This document shows positions 1 to 7,797 of a DNA stretch of 64,000 bases, in pieces. The notes below the pieces were generated by a model. That model did no database searches and was not told the DNA's origin. It saw only the letters and a list, made by a program, of their open reading frames with translations. Source of the DNA: Paenibacillus vietnamensis (GTDB lineage: Bacteria > Bacillota > Bacilli > Paenibacillales > Paenibacillaceae); NCBI RefSeq assembly GCF_020169515.1, contig NZ_JAHMHW010000012.1, positions 105,021 to 169,020 on the forward strand. The letters are read 5' to 3'. Made by a program: the position numbers and the translations under genes. Numbering within the stretch: the stretch's first letter is position 1; each line of letters starts with the position of its first letter.

Positions 1-376
1 CATTGCAATAAACGATATTTAACGATTTATACAAGACCGCCAGAAGCCACGTCGGCGGGGTTTGTTGAAAAGTTATATGAACTCCATTCTGTCTCATACT
101 CGTATGAAGTTCATCGAAATTTTCAACTTCCATGGTCAGGATACATTGCTCCGAACCATTGATTTCCGTGTAATTAGCGTTAGATGGTTCTTTCGACTTG
201 ATTAAAAATATTGCCTGTTCTTGACTGACACCTAGGTGTGCCTGGTGCTCATGCGCAGGTCTCGGCAGCTTTAAGTCGAGGTGATCAGTATACCATTTTG
301 CTGACTCTTCTGTATTAGTTGCTGGCAAATAGATACATTCTATTCTTTTTACAATTGTGCTCGTTCTGCCCGTCAT
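1..376 (-). CDS. VOC-family (glyoxalase/bleomycin-resistance-like) protein, cut by the window edge
   Basis: On the minus strand an ATG at 376-374 opens a frame with no stop before the window begins, so about 125 codons are seen. The start, MTGRTSTIVKRIECIYLPA, and the segment TEESAKWYTDHLDLKLP are typical of the first beta-alpha-beta unit of the vicinal-oxygen-chelate fold. The second half, ending TPPTWLLAVLYKSLNIVYCN, lacks the usual C-terminal 'DPDGN' stretch, which may lie outside the window or be diverged. VOC proteins cover metal-dependent lyases, dioxygenases and drug-binding resistance proteins, so the substrate cannot be named. The ribosome site is weak and a later start is possible. 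Confidence 0.6.
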   Translation of the reverse strand, partial: MTGRTSTIVKRIECIYLPATNTEESAKWYTDHLDLKLPRPAHEHQAHLGVSQEQAIFLIKSKEPSNANYTEINGSEQCILTMEVENFDELHTSMRQNGVHITFQQTPPTWLLAVLYKSLNIVYCN

Positions 377-603
377 TTTTTGCCTGTACTTTTCTTTAAG
401 TAAATTGCAAACAATCTTTATCCCTGCACAATAAGAATAAGCAAACTTATGGGAATGGCGGGTATCCGAACTCCATACCAAGTTATTTTTCAAAATTTAT
501 GCTTCCGAATCCATGAGACCGATGAATTCCCGGATCGGCTGTCGTCTATATAAACGAAGGCATAAATGAACACAAACTAATTTGACGAAGAGGTGTTTTG
601 AAA

Positions 604-1020
604 ATGGCATTAACGTCCGCATTCATGAGCTTCAACCTGCCTGTAAAAAACGTAGAACAATCGAAAGCGTTCTTCACCGGACTCGGATTCGAGCTCAACC
701 CGCAATTCCCCGACAACGAGAATTCGGTAGCCATCGTGATCGGCGACAACCTGCAGGTCATGCTGATCAATCAAGCATTCTTTAATACGCTCACGGAGAA
801 GGAATCCGTCGATACGAGCAAGTATGCGCAGATGACGATCGCATTGGCCTTCGAGAGCCGGGAAAAGGTTAATGAAATCGTGAATACCGCGGTCTCCTTG
901 GGCGGGAAATTGCACGCTGAACCTGAAGATCATGGGTTCATGTATCATTGGGGCTTCGTGGACTTGGACGGCCATCTGTGGGCCATTAACTACATGAACA
1001 TGGATGCGGCACAAGGTTAA
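604..1020 (+). CDS. VOC-family protein
   Basis: A 138-residue protein with the two-module VOC fold: MALTSAFMSFNLPVKNVEQS opens the first module and SKAFFTGLGFELNP is the usual helix-turn. The C-terminal module ends FVDLDGHLWAINYMN, the position where family members read 'D-DGH-WE'. The ATG at 604 is chosen because the Shine-Dalgarno GAGGTG ends about 8 nt upstream; an in-frame TTG at 598 is too close. This subgroup is often annotated as lactoylglutathione-lyase-like or extradiol-dioxygenase-like, but no reaction can be assigned. It is a single gene facing an SRPBCC gene across a shared terminator. Confidence 0.85.
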   Translation: MALTSAFMSFNLPVKNVEQSKAFFTGLGFELNPQFPDNENSVAIVIGDNLQVMLINQAFFNTLTEKESVDTSKYAQMTIALAFESREKVNEIVNTAVSLGGKLHAEPEDHGFMYHWGFVDLDGHLWAINYMNMDAAQG

Positions 1021-1057
1021 GGCTAACGGAGAGCACCTCGTACTAGGTTCAAAGAGA

Positions 1058-1090
1058 AAGACGCCGGGCATCTTCCCCGGCGTCTTCTTC
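1058..1090. terminator. bidirectional rho-independent terminator
   Basis: AAGACGCCGGG and CCCGGCGTCTT form an 11-bp perfect stem with a 7-nt loop, followed by a T-rich tract on the plus strand. It separates two convergent genes. Confidence 0.85.
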
Positions 1091-1097
1091 GCGATGA

Positions 1098-1523
1098 TTA
1101 GTTTTGTTCGGTATAGGCTTTGAAATTGTCCATGATCGCTTGCCAGCCTGCTTGCTGGAACTCGACGGGATTGGAGCTTTCCGCGTCGAACGTTTCAATG
1201 ACCTTCGTCACATTCCCTTGATCGACGAAAGCAATATCCACTCTTCTTCCGTCTTCCATGGTGTAGCCGATCGCCTCATGCCGATTCACGACATCGTAGA
1301 CGCCGCCAAAATCAAAGCCCATGCTGCCATCCTTCGCTTCCATCCGTGTCAGAAACTTGCCGCCGACCTGCAGATCGTTTTCGGCTCTTGGCGCATGCCA
1401 GTCCTCGGACGCTTGATTCCACTTCGTGATGTGGGACGGCTCGGTCCAATAGCGCCATACCTTCTCGACAGGGGCTTGAATGACGGTTTGCACGGTTACT
1501 TTCGTCGGTTGATTCGTTTCCAT
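1098..1523 (-). CDS. SRPBCC-domain protein (AHSA1/START-like)
   Basis: 141 residues, full length for the family. The opening VQTVIQAPVEKVWRYWTEPS is the canonical first strand and helix of AHSA1-type SRPBCC proteins. A 'VGGKFLTRMEAKDGSMGFDF' strand pair follows, and the long C-terminal helix is GWQAIMDNFKAYTEQ. The fold makes a deep hydrophobic pocket for small ligands; no catalytic residues are defined. It sits 76 nt downstream of the sigma-factor gene on the same strand and may be co-transcribed with it. Confidence 0.85.
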   Translation of the reverse strand: METNQPTKVTVQTVIQAPVEKVWRYWTEPSHITKWNQASEDWHAPRAENDLQVGGKFLTRMEAKDGSMGFDFGGVYDVVNRHEAIGYTMEDGRRVDIAFVDQGNVTKVIETFDAESSNPVEFQQAGWQAIMDNFKAYTEQN

Positions 1524-1599
1524 TTTAAATAGACACCTCTCTCATGATATTCGTCGTTTGGTTATTCTCAATGATATAGACGTAAGCCAATGACGAAAT

Positions 1600-2556
1600 T
1601 CATCGGTCAATTCGCTCAGGCAGCCCAAATCGCGAAAATAATGGCGTATGAATGAAGTTTTGAACGTGCAGGATTTGATTTTCTTTGGTTTCGATGACGT
1701 GGATGCCCCAGGGTACCAGGCCAGAGCCCTCTTTGCCCGGCATATACTGGGCCAACGCCGGATAACCGCCATTCACCGTAATGGGCAAAAATCGCGAACC
1801 TTCGCAATGCCAGCGAGTAAGTGAATAGAAGGCGGACAAATCTTCCTTGCCGCGGATCCACATCTCGAAGGGCGGCATTGACATGCAGCCTTCCTCGTGG
1901 AACAACGCGACGAGTGCAGCAATATCGAATTGCTCGAAAGCCTCCACATACCGGGACAGCAGCTGCTGCTCCGGTTGAACGTCCATGCTGCTGAGCTCAT
2001 CCGAGCGAAGCTGCGCCCGGTCCATCGTCTCTCGGGCTCTTTGCAAGGCGCTGTTCACCGCTGCCGACGACATCGCCAACGTTTCCGCGATCTGCTTGGA
2101 GGACCATTCAAATACATCCTTCAAAATGAGTACCGCGCGCTGCCGCGGAGGCAAGGTCTGCAGGAGAGCGATGAAGCACAGTTGAAGGGTTTCTCTGCGG
2201 ACGAGCCGATCCTCCGGATTGCCCCCAAAGTCGGGAGACGGCCAGATCCAGGCAGAGTCGGGCAGCGTGTCGCGCGGCTCGACGATGGCGACGGCAGGGT
2301 CGAACAGGTCAACGGGAAGTGCGCGGCGTTTGGATTGTCTCAGCTTGTCCAAGCACAGGTTGGAGGCAATCCGATAGACCCAAGTTTTGAACGAGGAATC
2401 CTGTCTGAACGTGCTCCAGCTCTGCCAGACCCGAATGCTCGTCTCCTGAACGGCATCGTCCGCATCGTCCATGGAACCTAGCATTCGGTAACAGAACGAG
2501 GTTAAGCCCGGCTTCAAGCTTGCAAATAATGGTTCGTCAAATGCGGTCTCGTTCAT
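1600..2556 (-). CDS. ECF-type sigma factor with C-terminal SnoaL-like domain
   Basis: 318 residues. Region sigma-2 spans roughly residues 10-75 (SFCYRMLGSMDDADDAVQET, FKTWVYRIASNLCLDKLR). Region sigma-4 spans about 130-185 (LPPRQRAVLILKDVFEWSSK, then the helix-turn-helix QIAETLAMSSAAVNSALQR). After it comes a ~120-residue extension of SnoaL/NTF2-like type (LLSRYVEAFEQFDIAALVAL, MPPFEMWIRGKEDLSAFY). Such extensions define ECF groups that lack a classical anti-sigma factor, the tail itself controlling activity. GGGAGG lies 5 nt before the ATG. No anti-sigma gene is adjacent; the SRPBCC gene downstream is a plausible target or operon partner. Confidence 0.85.
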   Translation of the reverse strand: MNETAFDEPLFASLKPGLTSFCYRMLGSMDDADDAVQETSIRVWQSWSTFRQDSSFKTWVYRIASNLCLDKLRQSKRRALPVDLFDPAVAIVEPRDTLPDSAWIWPSPDFGGNPEDRLVRRETLQLCFIALLQTLPPRQRAVLILKDVFEWSSKQIAETLAMSSAAVNSALQRARETMDRAQLRSDELSSMDVQPEQQLLSRYVEAFEQFDIAALVALFHEEGCMSMPPFEMWIRGKEDLSAFYSLTRWHCEGSRFLPITVNGGYPALAQYMPGKEGSGLVPWGIHVIETKENQILHVQNFIHTPLFSRFGLPERIDR

Positions 2557-2691
2557 CGTGGCCTCCCTTTACGATTTCCCCGAAGGGTGGTACCTTCATT
2601 ATATGCAATGAAGCGGACAGCCTCAATCCGAATAAATAGGCAGGATTTAGTACTCATGGATAAATATTTTAGGAAGAGCGGACGGGAATCC

Positions 2692-2752
2692 TCCCCATTT
2701 CAATGGGGCAGATGAAAGTCCGCTTTGCCCCAAATCCCCCTTGTGGGGATCA
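2692..2752 (+). repeat. left-end hairpins of the IS200/IS605 element
   Basis: Two short stems lie upstream of tnpA: CCCCAT-TTCA-ATGGGG near 2694-2709 and ATCCCC-CTTGT-GGGGAT near 2736-2752. In this IS family, imperfect end hairpins are the structures recognised by the TnpA transposase; that role here is inferred from position. Confidence 0.5.
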
Positions 2753-2833
2753 GGGGTAAAATATTGCACCATCTGTATCTCCAAAATCATTGTATCTATT
2801 TGAATAAGTGCTCATTTCTAGTACACTATCTGT

Positions 2834-3249
2834 ATGACAAAAGATCATATAAAGCATGCTAGAACATGCGTCTACAACGTCAATTATCACATCGTTTGGT
2901 CGGTTAAGTATCGCCGATCGGTATTGTCAGCAGAGATCGAAGCTTATCTTAAAGAATTGTTCCAAGAAATTGCACAAGCAAAAGAATTTGAAGTGGTCAT
3001 GATGGAGGTGGGAGAAAAAGACCATATTCATGTTTTTGCGTCTGCACATTCCAAAATAGCCCCTCCTACATCGTTAAAATGTTAAAAGGTATCTCTGCAA
3101 GAAAACGGTTTCTGAAGTTCCCCTATTTGAAAAAGAGATTATGGGGCGGGCATCTCTGGAACAGCAGCTTTTTCATTGAAACCATTGGTTCGATCTCCGA
3201 ACAAGCGATAAAGCAGTACATCGAAAAACAAAAGAAAGGGGACGGCTGA
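2834..3249 (+). pseudogene. tnpA: IS200/IS605 transposase TnpA, frameshifted
   Basis: HUH-type Y1 single-strand transposase. The first frame (2834-3085) gives TCVYNVNYHIVWSVKYRR, the usual N-terminus, and the metal-binding HUH motif in EKDHIHVFASAH. At about 3058-3065 the reading frame breaks: GCCCCTCC would keep the family sequence KIAPSYIVKMLKG if it had one more C. The second frame runs to TGA at 3247-3249 and holds FLKFPYLKKRLWGGHLWNSS and the catalytic tyrosine region QAIKQYIEKQ. All key motifs are present across the two frames. A one-base loss in a C run is the simplest reading; a sequencing error or frameshifted expression cannot be excluded. Confidence 0.85.
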
Positions 3250-4331
3250 TGCAGAGAACCTATAAATTCCGCTTATATCCGGCCAAAGAAGAGCAAGAGA
3301 ACATTCATTTTGCGCTGGAACGCTGCCGTCTCCTCTACAATCGCTTGCTCGCCGAACGAATCGCTGCCTACAAGCAAACAGGGCAGAGCTTGACCTATTA
3401 CGAACAAAAAGCAACGTTGCCAGAGAGAAAAAAGTACATACCCGAGCTTAAAAACGTTCACTCCCAGGTTCTTCAACATGTGGTGGAACGGCTGGATAAG
3501 GCGTACCAGACCTTTTTTCGCCGCATCAAAACTGGCGAAAAAGCAGGCTTCCCGAGATTTAAACCGGAAAGTCGGTACAACTCCTTTACCTACCCGCAAA
3601 GCGGATTTTCCATAGAGGGAAAGCATCTTCGGCTTTCCAAGATCGGCGATGTGCGAATCCGACTTCATCGACAACCGCAAGGCAACATCAAGACCTGTAC
3701 GATCATGGTCAAGAACGGCAAGTATTACGCCTGCTTTTCTTGTGAAGTCGAGAACGTACCTCTTCCCGCGTCAGAAAAACAGATCGGCATTGATCTTGGC
3801 ATCTTGAGGCTTGCGGTCACATCAGACGGAGAGCGGATTGAGTCGCCGCAGTTTCTACGTAAAAGCGAAGACAAGCTGAAACAAAAGCAGCGAGCCGTCT
3901 CGAAGAAAAAACGCGGTTCTAACCGCCGACGCAAAGCGGTGCGCGAACTCGCCAGACTTCATGAGAAGGTAGCCAATCAGCGCAAGGATTACGCTCATCA
4001 AGTATCGCGAAAGCTGGTCAATGAATATGGGTTGTTCGCTTTTGAAGATTTGAATATACAAAGGATGGTCAAAAACCATCATCTGGCCAAAAGCATTGCA
4101 GACAGCGGATGGAATGGGCTGGTTCAATTCGTGACGTATAAGGCTGAAAGCGCCGGTCGTCAGGTTGTTCAAGTGAATCCTTACCGTACCTCGCAACGTT
4201 GCTCAAATTGTGGTGAAATCGTCCCCAAATCACTCGCTGTTCGTGTCCATCAATGTTCTTGTGGATACACGGCAGATCGTGACGAAAATGCAGCAATTAA
4301 TATATTGAATCTAGCTTTGAAGAACATATAG
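3249..4331 (+). CDS. tnpB: IS200/IS605 RNA-guided endonuclease TnpB
   Basis: 360 residues, close to the usual TnpB length. The N-terminal helix-turn-helix-like part begins MQRTYKFRLYPAKEEQENI. The RuvC nuclease triad is intact: Asp182 in IGIDLGILRLA, Glu266 in FAFEDLNIQRM and Asp345 in ADRDENAAINI. A four-cysteine zinc finger (CSNC and CSCG, about residues 318-338) lies between the last two motifs. TnpB proteins use an omega-RNA, transcribed from the 3' end of the element, to cut DNA next to a short target-adjacent motif and so help retain the element. The ATG overlaps the tnpA stop by one base, so translation is probably coupled. Confidence 0.95.
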   Translation: MQRTYKFRLYPAKEEQENIHFALERCRLLYNRLLAERIAAYKQTGQSLTYYEQKATLPERKKYIPELKNVHSQVLQHVVERLDKAYQTFFRRIKTGEKAGFPRFKPESRYNSFTYPQSGFSIEGKHLRLSKIGDVRIRLHRQPQGNIKTCTIMVKNGKYYACFSCEVENVPLPASEKQIGIDLGILRLAVTSDGERIESPQFLRKSEDKLKQKQRAVSKKKRGSNRRRKAVRELARLHEKVANQRKDYAHQVSRKLVNEYGLFAFEDLNIQRMVKNHHLAKSIADSGWNGLVQFVTYKAESAGRQVVQVNPYRTSQRCSNCGEIVPKSLAVRVHQCSCGYTADRDENAAINILNLALKNI

Positions 4332-4495
4332 TAAGATATGCAAAAGTTATAGTTGATTGGGTACACCATCTTTTACCTCATTTTATAATAAAGATTTCAC
4401 TTTTTTCTTAATTGTTTCGAAAAAAGTTTTACTTAGAACACCAGTATAGGTTATTCTATTCCTTGTGCTTAAACAACATAAAGGAGTCCAATAAC

Positions 4496-4711
4496 ATGAA
4501 TGAACGCCGTATCCAATCGGAACAACAAATTATCACTGACAAAGACTTTGAATATGCAATCAAAGAAGAAACCTTCGTTAAAGTGATGCAAAGCGGAATG
4601 CAAATCAGACCAGTGTCAACAATTGCCGGTTACAGCCAAGCAGCAATTAGAATGAAGGACGGCAGCATCGTACACAGAAACGCTAATTCGTTCTTTGCAA
4701 TTGCTGAATAA
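4496..4711 (+). CDS. small unknown protein (71 aa)
   Basis: A 71-residue soluble protein starting MNERRIQSEQQIITDKDFEY, with AAGGAG about 9 nt before the ATG and a good terminator just after the stop. It has no signal peptide or membrane segment and no cysteine. A GYSQAAIRMKDGSIVHRN segment looks like a small beta-rich unit. I do not recognise a family. The strong start signals, dedicated terminator and sensible amino-acid composition argue for a real gene. It lies just outside the IS right end and is probably independent of it. Confidence 0.65.
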   Translation: MNERRIQSEQQIITDKDFEYAIKEETFVKVMQSGMQIRPVSTIAGYSQAAIRMKDGSIVHRNANSFFAIAE

Positions 4712-4736
4712 GAGCGTCTTGCATAATTATTTAAGT

Positions 4737-4767
4737 AAAACGATCTAAATGATCGTTTTCTTTTTTT
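4737..4767 (+). terminator. rho-independent terminator
   Basis: AAAACGATC and GATCGTTTT pair around a 5-nt loop, followed by CTTTTTTT. It ends the 71-residue gene. Confidence 0.85.
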
Positions 4768-4951
4768 AGGAATGAATAAAACTGCAGGTCTTATGGTTGG
4801 AGTAAGCGTGGCGCATATTCGAGCGAAAAAAAGTAATGGCGCATTCTTTTGGGTGCGCTTATTTGATATTTAATACTGTAGAACTTGATCCCGGAAGCGT
4901 CCTATAAACTGGAAACGTTTAGCCTTGTTTTTTTGAGAAAATTTTGGGACA

Positions 4952-5041
4952 ATGTTGAATGAAATTTTACTAGTGGTCCGCAGCGAGAGGATACTTTCTC
5001 CGAGAGATGTGAATCGGGTTTACCAACAGCTCAAAGCTTGA
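4952..5041 (+). CDS. possible 29-residue ORF or gene remnant
   Basis: An ATG at 4952 opens a short frame ending VRSERILSPRDVNRVYQQL plus KA and a TGA at 5039-5041. The composition is protein-like and a terminator-like hairpin overlaps the stop. The ribosome site (GGGAC) is weak. It may be the end of a decayed gene or a chance frame. The rest of 4768-5096 shows nothing else that I can call. Confidence 0.25.
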   Translation: MLNEILLVVRSERILSPRDVNRVYQQLKA

Positions 5042-5062
5042 ACTTGTTTCAGGCTTTTTTTC
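5033..5062 (+). terminator. probable rho-independent terminator
   Basis: AAAGCTTGAA and TTTCAGGCTTT form an imperfect stem with a 4-nt loop, running into a seven-T tract. It lies just before the stalk-domain gene. Confidence 0.6.
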
Positions 5063-5096
5063 TATACATATCAACTTCATAGACCAGGAGAGAAAA

Positions 5097-6650
5097 ATGA
5101 GAAACATCAGATTATTAGGGGTACTTTTTTTCGCTTCAGTTATTTTGTTCTCACAGCTTCCACTGCAGTCCGCGTCTGTTGTCCGGGCGGAGGCTGTTAC
5201 AGGTGATCCGCGTCTGGATGGCGTTATGGTTCTCTATGTGGATAATCCCAAAGCCTATGTAAACCATCAGTTTATTCCCGTAGATGCGGGAGACGGCCGG
5301 ATTGCTCCGCTTGTGAAACAAGGCAGGACCTTGGTGCCCGTCCGGTTTGTATCGGAGAATTTTGGAGCAACCGTGGAATGGGATTCCGCTAAAAACGGCG
5401 TCGAGATTGTACGGGATGAATTGATGATTCAGCTTTTTTTGGGCGAATCAATGATGGGAATTAACGGTCTTGGCAAGGAAATGGGAGCGGTACCTGAATT
5501 GATTTTAGGCAGAACCTATGTCCCGTTCCGGGCGATTGCCGAAGCATTGGGCAAACAAGTCTATTGGGAGAGCGGGCTCATTATGATAAGTGATCGGCCT
5601 ATAACAAAAGAAGGCAATGAAGATTTGATCCAAGGTCTTCTGAGCATGATGAAGGTGGAGAAGAAGCCTGATCCGGCGAAGCCGTCGCCTCTTCCGGACA
5701 AGTACCCTGTAATGCTGGAAACTTCGGGTCCGGGTACCGTGCTGCTTCAGGATAAAAAGGTTTATTATAACGATGGATTTGACAAGAGCAAAGGCTTATT
5801 TGTTTTTACATACGGACAGGAAGGGCAGAAGAAGCGCATCACTCAAGATACGACATCGTCCATGAATATTGCAGGGGACTGGATTTATTATGTCGTTCCG
5901 AATACGGCCGGCTCCTATGGCGGCAAGAATCCGATTAAAAAAGTGAAAAAAACGGGCTCAACGCCGGTTACGATTACTACGGACTACCAGATTGACGAAG
6001 TTGTCGTCAGTGGGGACTGGATTTATTATGTATCTAACAATTACAGCACGAATACGGCTATTTTAAAACGGGTGAAGACAAACGGTTCAGGCAAAAAGGT
6101 GCTCCAGCAGCTGAAGGACGGTTATATTACGAACGTGCAAGTGAGCCAAGGCTACCTTTATTTCTTGAAAAAGAGCTTCTGCGGCTATGGCAAAGAGTGC
6201 AGCCTGGTCTACCGGATGAAGCCGGATGGCACCTCTTTGAGCGCTGTGAATACAAAGGAATATGCGGTCAGTATGCAGCTGGCCAACGGCAAGATCTACT
6301 ACAGCCGTTTCCATGAAAATTTAAGAGACGACAGTAAGGATTCCATGCCTATCGATCTGTATTCCATGGAGATGAATGGAACCAAAGTAACGAATATCAG
6401 CAAAAACGCCATGAATCCTAATGACCTTTACTTCATCGAAAAATTTAAAGTGCACGGGGATTGGATCTACTTCGGCAAGTGGGACGGTCTCTATAAGATG
6501 AGGCTGAATGGCACGTCTATGACGAAGCTGGCGGATGTCAGCAATCCCTTTAATATTAATGTAATAGGCGAATGGATATATTTCAGGAATACTGCAAATG
6601 CCCACCGCGTAAAAACGAACGGTCAAGAGCACAAGACCTTGTTCTGGTAG
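5097..6650 (+). CDS. secreted stalk-domain protein with DUF5050-like propeller repeats
   Basis: 517 residues with a signal peptide (about 1-32). Residues ~45-165 form a 'stalk' or copper-amine-oxidase N-terminal-like domain: GRTLVPVRFVSENFGATVEW and GRTYVPFRAIAEALGKQVYW are its paired hallmark repeats. From about residue 205 to the end, repeated 'GDWIYY' units (AGDWIYYVV, SGDWIYYVS, HGDWIYFGK, GEWIYFRN) indicate a DUF5050-type beta-propeller. Such proteins are exported and thought to bind the cell wall or ligands; no enzymatic site is seen. AGGAG sits 6 nt before the ATG. The gene stands alone between terminators. Confidence 0.9.
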   Translation: MRNIRLLGVLFFASVILFSQLPLQSASVVRAEAVTGDPRLDGVMVLYVDNPKAYVNHQFIPVDAGDGRIAPLVKQGRTLVPVRFVSENFGATVEWDSAKNGVEIVRDELMIQLFLGESMMGINGLGKEMGAVPELILGRTYVPFRAIAEALGKQVYWESGLIMISDRPITKEGNEDLIQGLLSMMKVEKKPDPAKPSPLPDKYPVMLETSGPGTVLLQDKKVYYNDGFDKSKGLFVFTYGQEGQKKRITQDTTSSMNIAGDWIYYVVPNTAGSYGGKNPIKKVKKTGSTPVTITTDYQIDEVVVSGDWIYYVSNNYSTNTAILKRVKTNGSGKKVLQQLKDGYITNVQVSQGYLYFLKKSFCGYGKECSLVYRMKPDGTSLSAVNTKEYAVSMQLANGKIYYSRFHENLRDDSKDSMPIDLYSMEMNGTKVTNISKNAMNPNDLYFIEKFKVHGDWIYFGKWDGLYKMRLNGTSMTKLADVSNPFNINVIGEWIYFRNTANAHRVKTNGQEHKTLFW

Positions 6651-6654
6651 GAAT

Positions 6655-6713
6655 AATAAACCCGGAAGACAGGGCCTCCTTCGAATCAAGAGGAGCCTTT
6701 CTTCCGGGTTTAT
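6655..6713. terminator. bidirectional terminator with nested stem
   Basis: AATAAACCCGGAAG pairs with CTTCCGGGTTTAT, and an inner GGCCTCCT/AGGAGCC arm extends the stem. It serves the convergent genes ending at 6650 and 6726. Confidence 0.85.
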
Positions 6714-6725
6714 GCTTTTACCCGT

Positions 6726-7724
6726 TTAGTTCTGTACCACGATCCAAAGGCCGCCGACGACTTCCTGGCGCTCGTTCAGCTGCGAGATCTCGACGACCTG
6801 CAGGTCGCCGGGCCGGGCTGTCGAGGCAGCCGAAACGGTAAGCACCGCTCTTCGTACTTCCCCGGGCTCCATGCCGACTGATTTGAGCCGCGTACGCTTC
6901 GGTTCAACCGCCTGCCCGAGAAGCCCCATCGGCGGCCGGCCGTCCTGCTTCTCCGGCTCCGAGACGTCCCGGACCGGGATTCGCTCCTCAACGTCCACAC
7001 GGACGGACCGCAGCTTAACGGGCGAGAACTGCGCAAAGCCGCAGCCGACCGCGCCGCGCAGCCATTCAAGCTGCCTCTCGTCATCCGCCAAAACCTGCCT
7101 TGCGTTCAACGTGAATACCGCACGCTCCTGCTCGGGGTTAACCAGTGCAAAGGCAAAAGAAAATTGCTTCAGCTGCATCTTCTGAAGATTAACGACGCTA
7201 ATATTCCGCTGGGCGACATGCCGGTCGCCGACGACGTCGAAGATAGCTCCATTCTTGTAGCCGTCCGGCGGAATCGTCAAATTGACCCGGGCGAGCAGGC
7301 AGCGGTGACCGGCATCGGCCGGGCTTGGATTCCAGGGGAACTGGATGACGGCCTGGCTGTAGCCGCTGATCGTAAGAAAGCCGGCGCCGATCGGCGTGGC
7401 GGTCAATGGCGTGAAGGCGGTCGACGGATCGGCGACGAAGCCTTCCACGTAGGCGTCGACGGCATCGATGCCGCCGGCGTTGGTCACTTTTATTTTTAAT
7501 TGATTCGTATCCCCTGCTACAGCTGTGCCGCCCTCGACGCCATCCGGCTTAATAATCGAAATATCCGGGCTTACCCAGAACGGAAGGCCCGCAGCGAGCG
7601 GCTCGGAGCCGTTATCGGCGGGATGGGTTCTTATATATAAATAGGTAATGCCGTCAAAAGGGTTCTTGTCGTCTTCACGGCCGGGATGGCCGGTATTGGC
7701 ATTGCTTCCTGGCATTTCAGCCAT
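6726..7724 (-). CDS. unknown protein paired with a phospholipase-C-family gene
   Basis: 332 residues, no signal peptide or membrane helix. Residues ~45-110 read ISIIKPDGVEGGTAVAGDTN and KVTNAGGIDAVDAYVEGFVA, the pattern of a CARDB-like or conserved-tail beta-sandwich. A second beta-rich half follows. The C-terminus (AVLTVSAASTARPGDLQVVE) again resembles an Ig-like strand set. I do not recognise a named family. It follows the phospholipase-family gene by 73 nt on the same strand, with GAGGAGG 11 nt before the ATG, so the two are probably an operon and may act together. Confidence 0.7.
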   Translation of the reverse strand: MAEMPGSNANTGHPGREDDKNPFDGITYLYIRTHPADNGSEPLAAGLPFWVSPDISIIKPDGVEGGTAVAGDTNQLKIKVTNAGGIDAVDAYVEGFVADPSTAFTPLTATPIGAGFLTISGYSQAVIQFPWNPSPADAGHRCLLARVNLTIPPDGYKNGAIFDVVGDRHVAQRNISVVNLQKMQLKQFSFAFALVNPEQERAVFTLNARQVLADDERQLEWLRGAVGCGFAQFSPVKLRSVRVDVEERIPVRDVSEPEKQDGRPPMGLLGQAVEPKRTRLKSVGMEPGEVRRAVLTVSAASTARPGDLQVVEISQLNERQEVVGGLWIVVQN

Positions 7725-7797
7725 AGTTGCCAGACCTCCTCTTTCGTCTTGTCGGACGGAATCTTATCGTTCAAAAAGCTTCGAATCTTGTCAACAG

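Larger units (their letters stand above)
2680..4380 (+). mobile_element. IS200/IS605-family insertion sequence (ends approximate)
   Basis: A hairpin-rich left end, tnpA (broken) and tnpB in the same orientation, and a short AT-rich right end with a small hairpin (CATAT-AGTAAG-ATATG, 4326-4341) match the layout of IS200/IS605 elements. These elements have no inverted terminal repeats or target duplications, so the exact ends cannot be fixed from this copy alone. The given limits are a working estimate. Confidence 0.75.

Noticed and set aside
508..545. Minus-strand frame reading IREFIGLMDSEA before a stop
   Set aside because: Only a dozen residues look protein-like and no start or upstream continuation is seen; too short to call even as a remnant.
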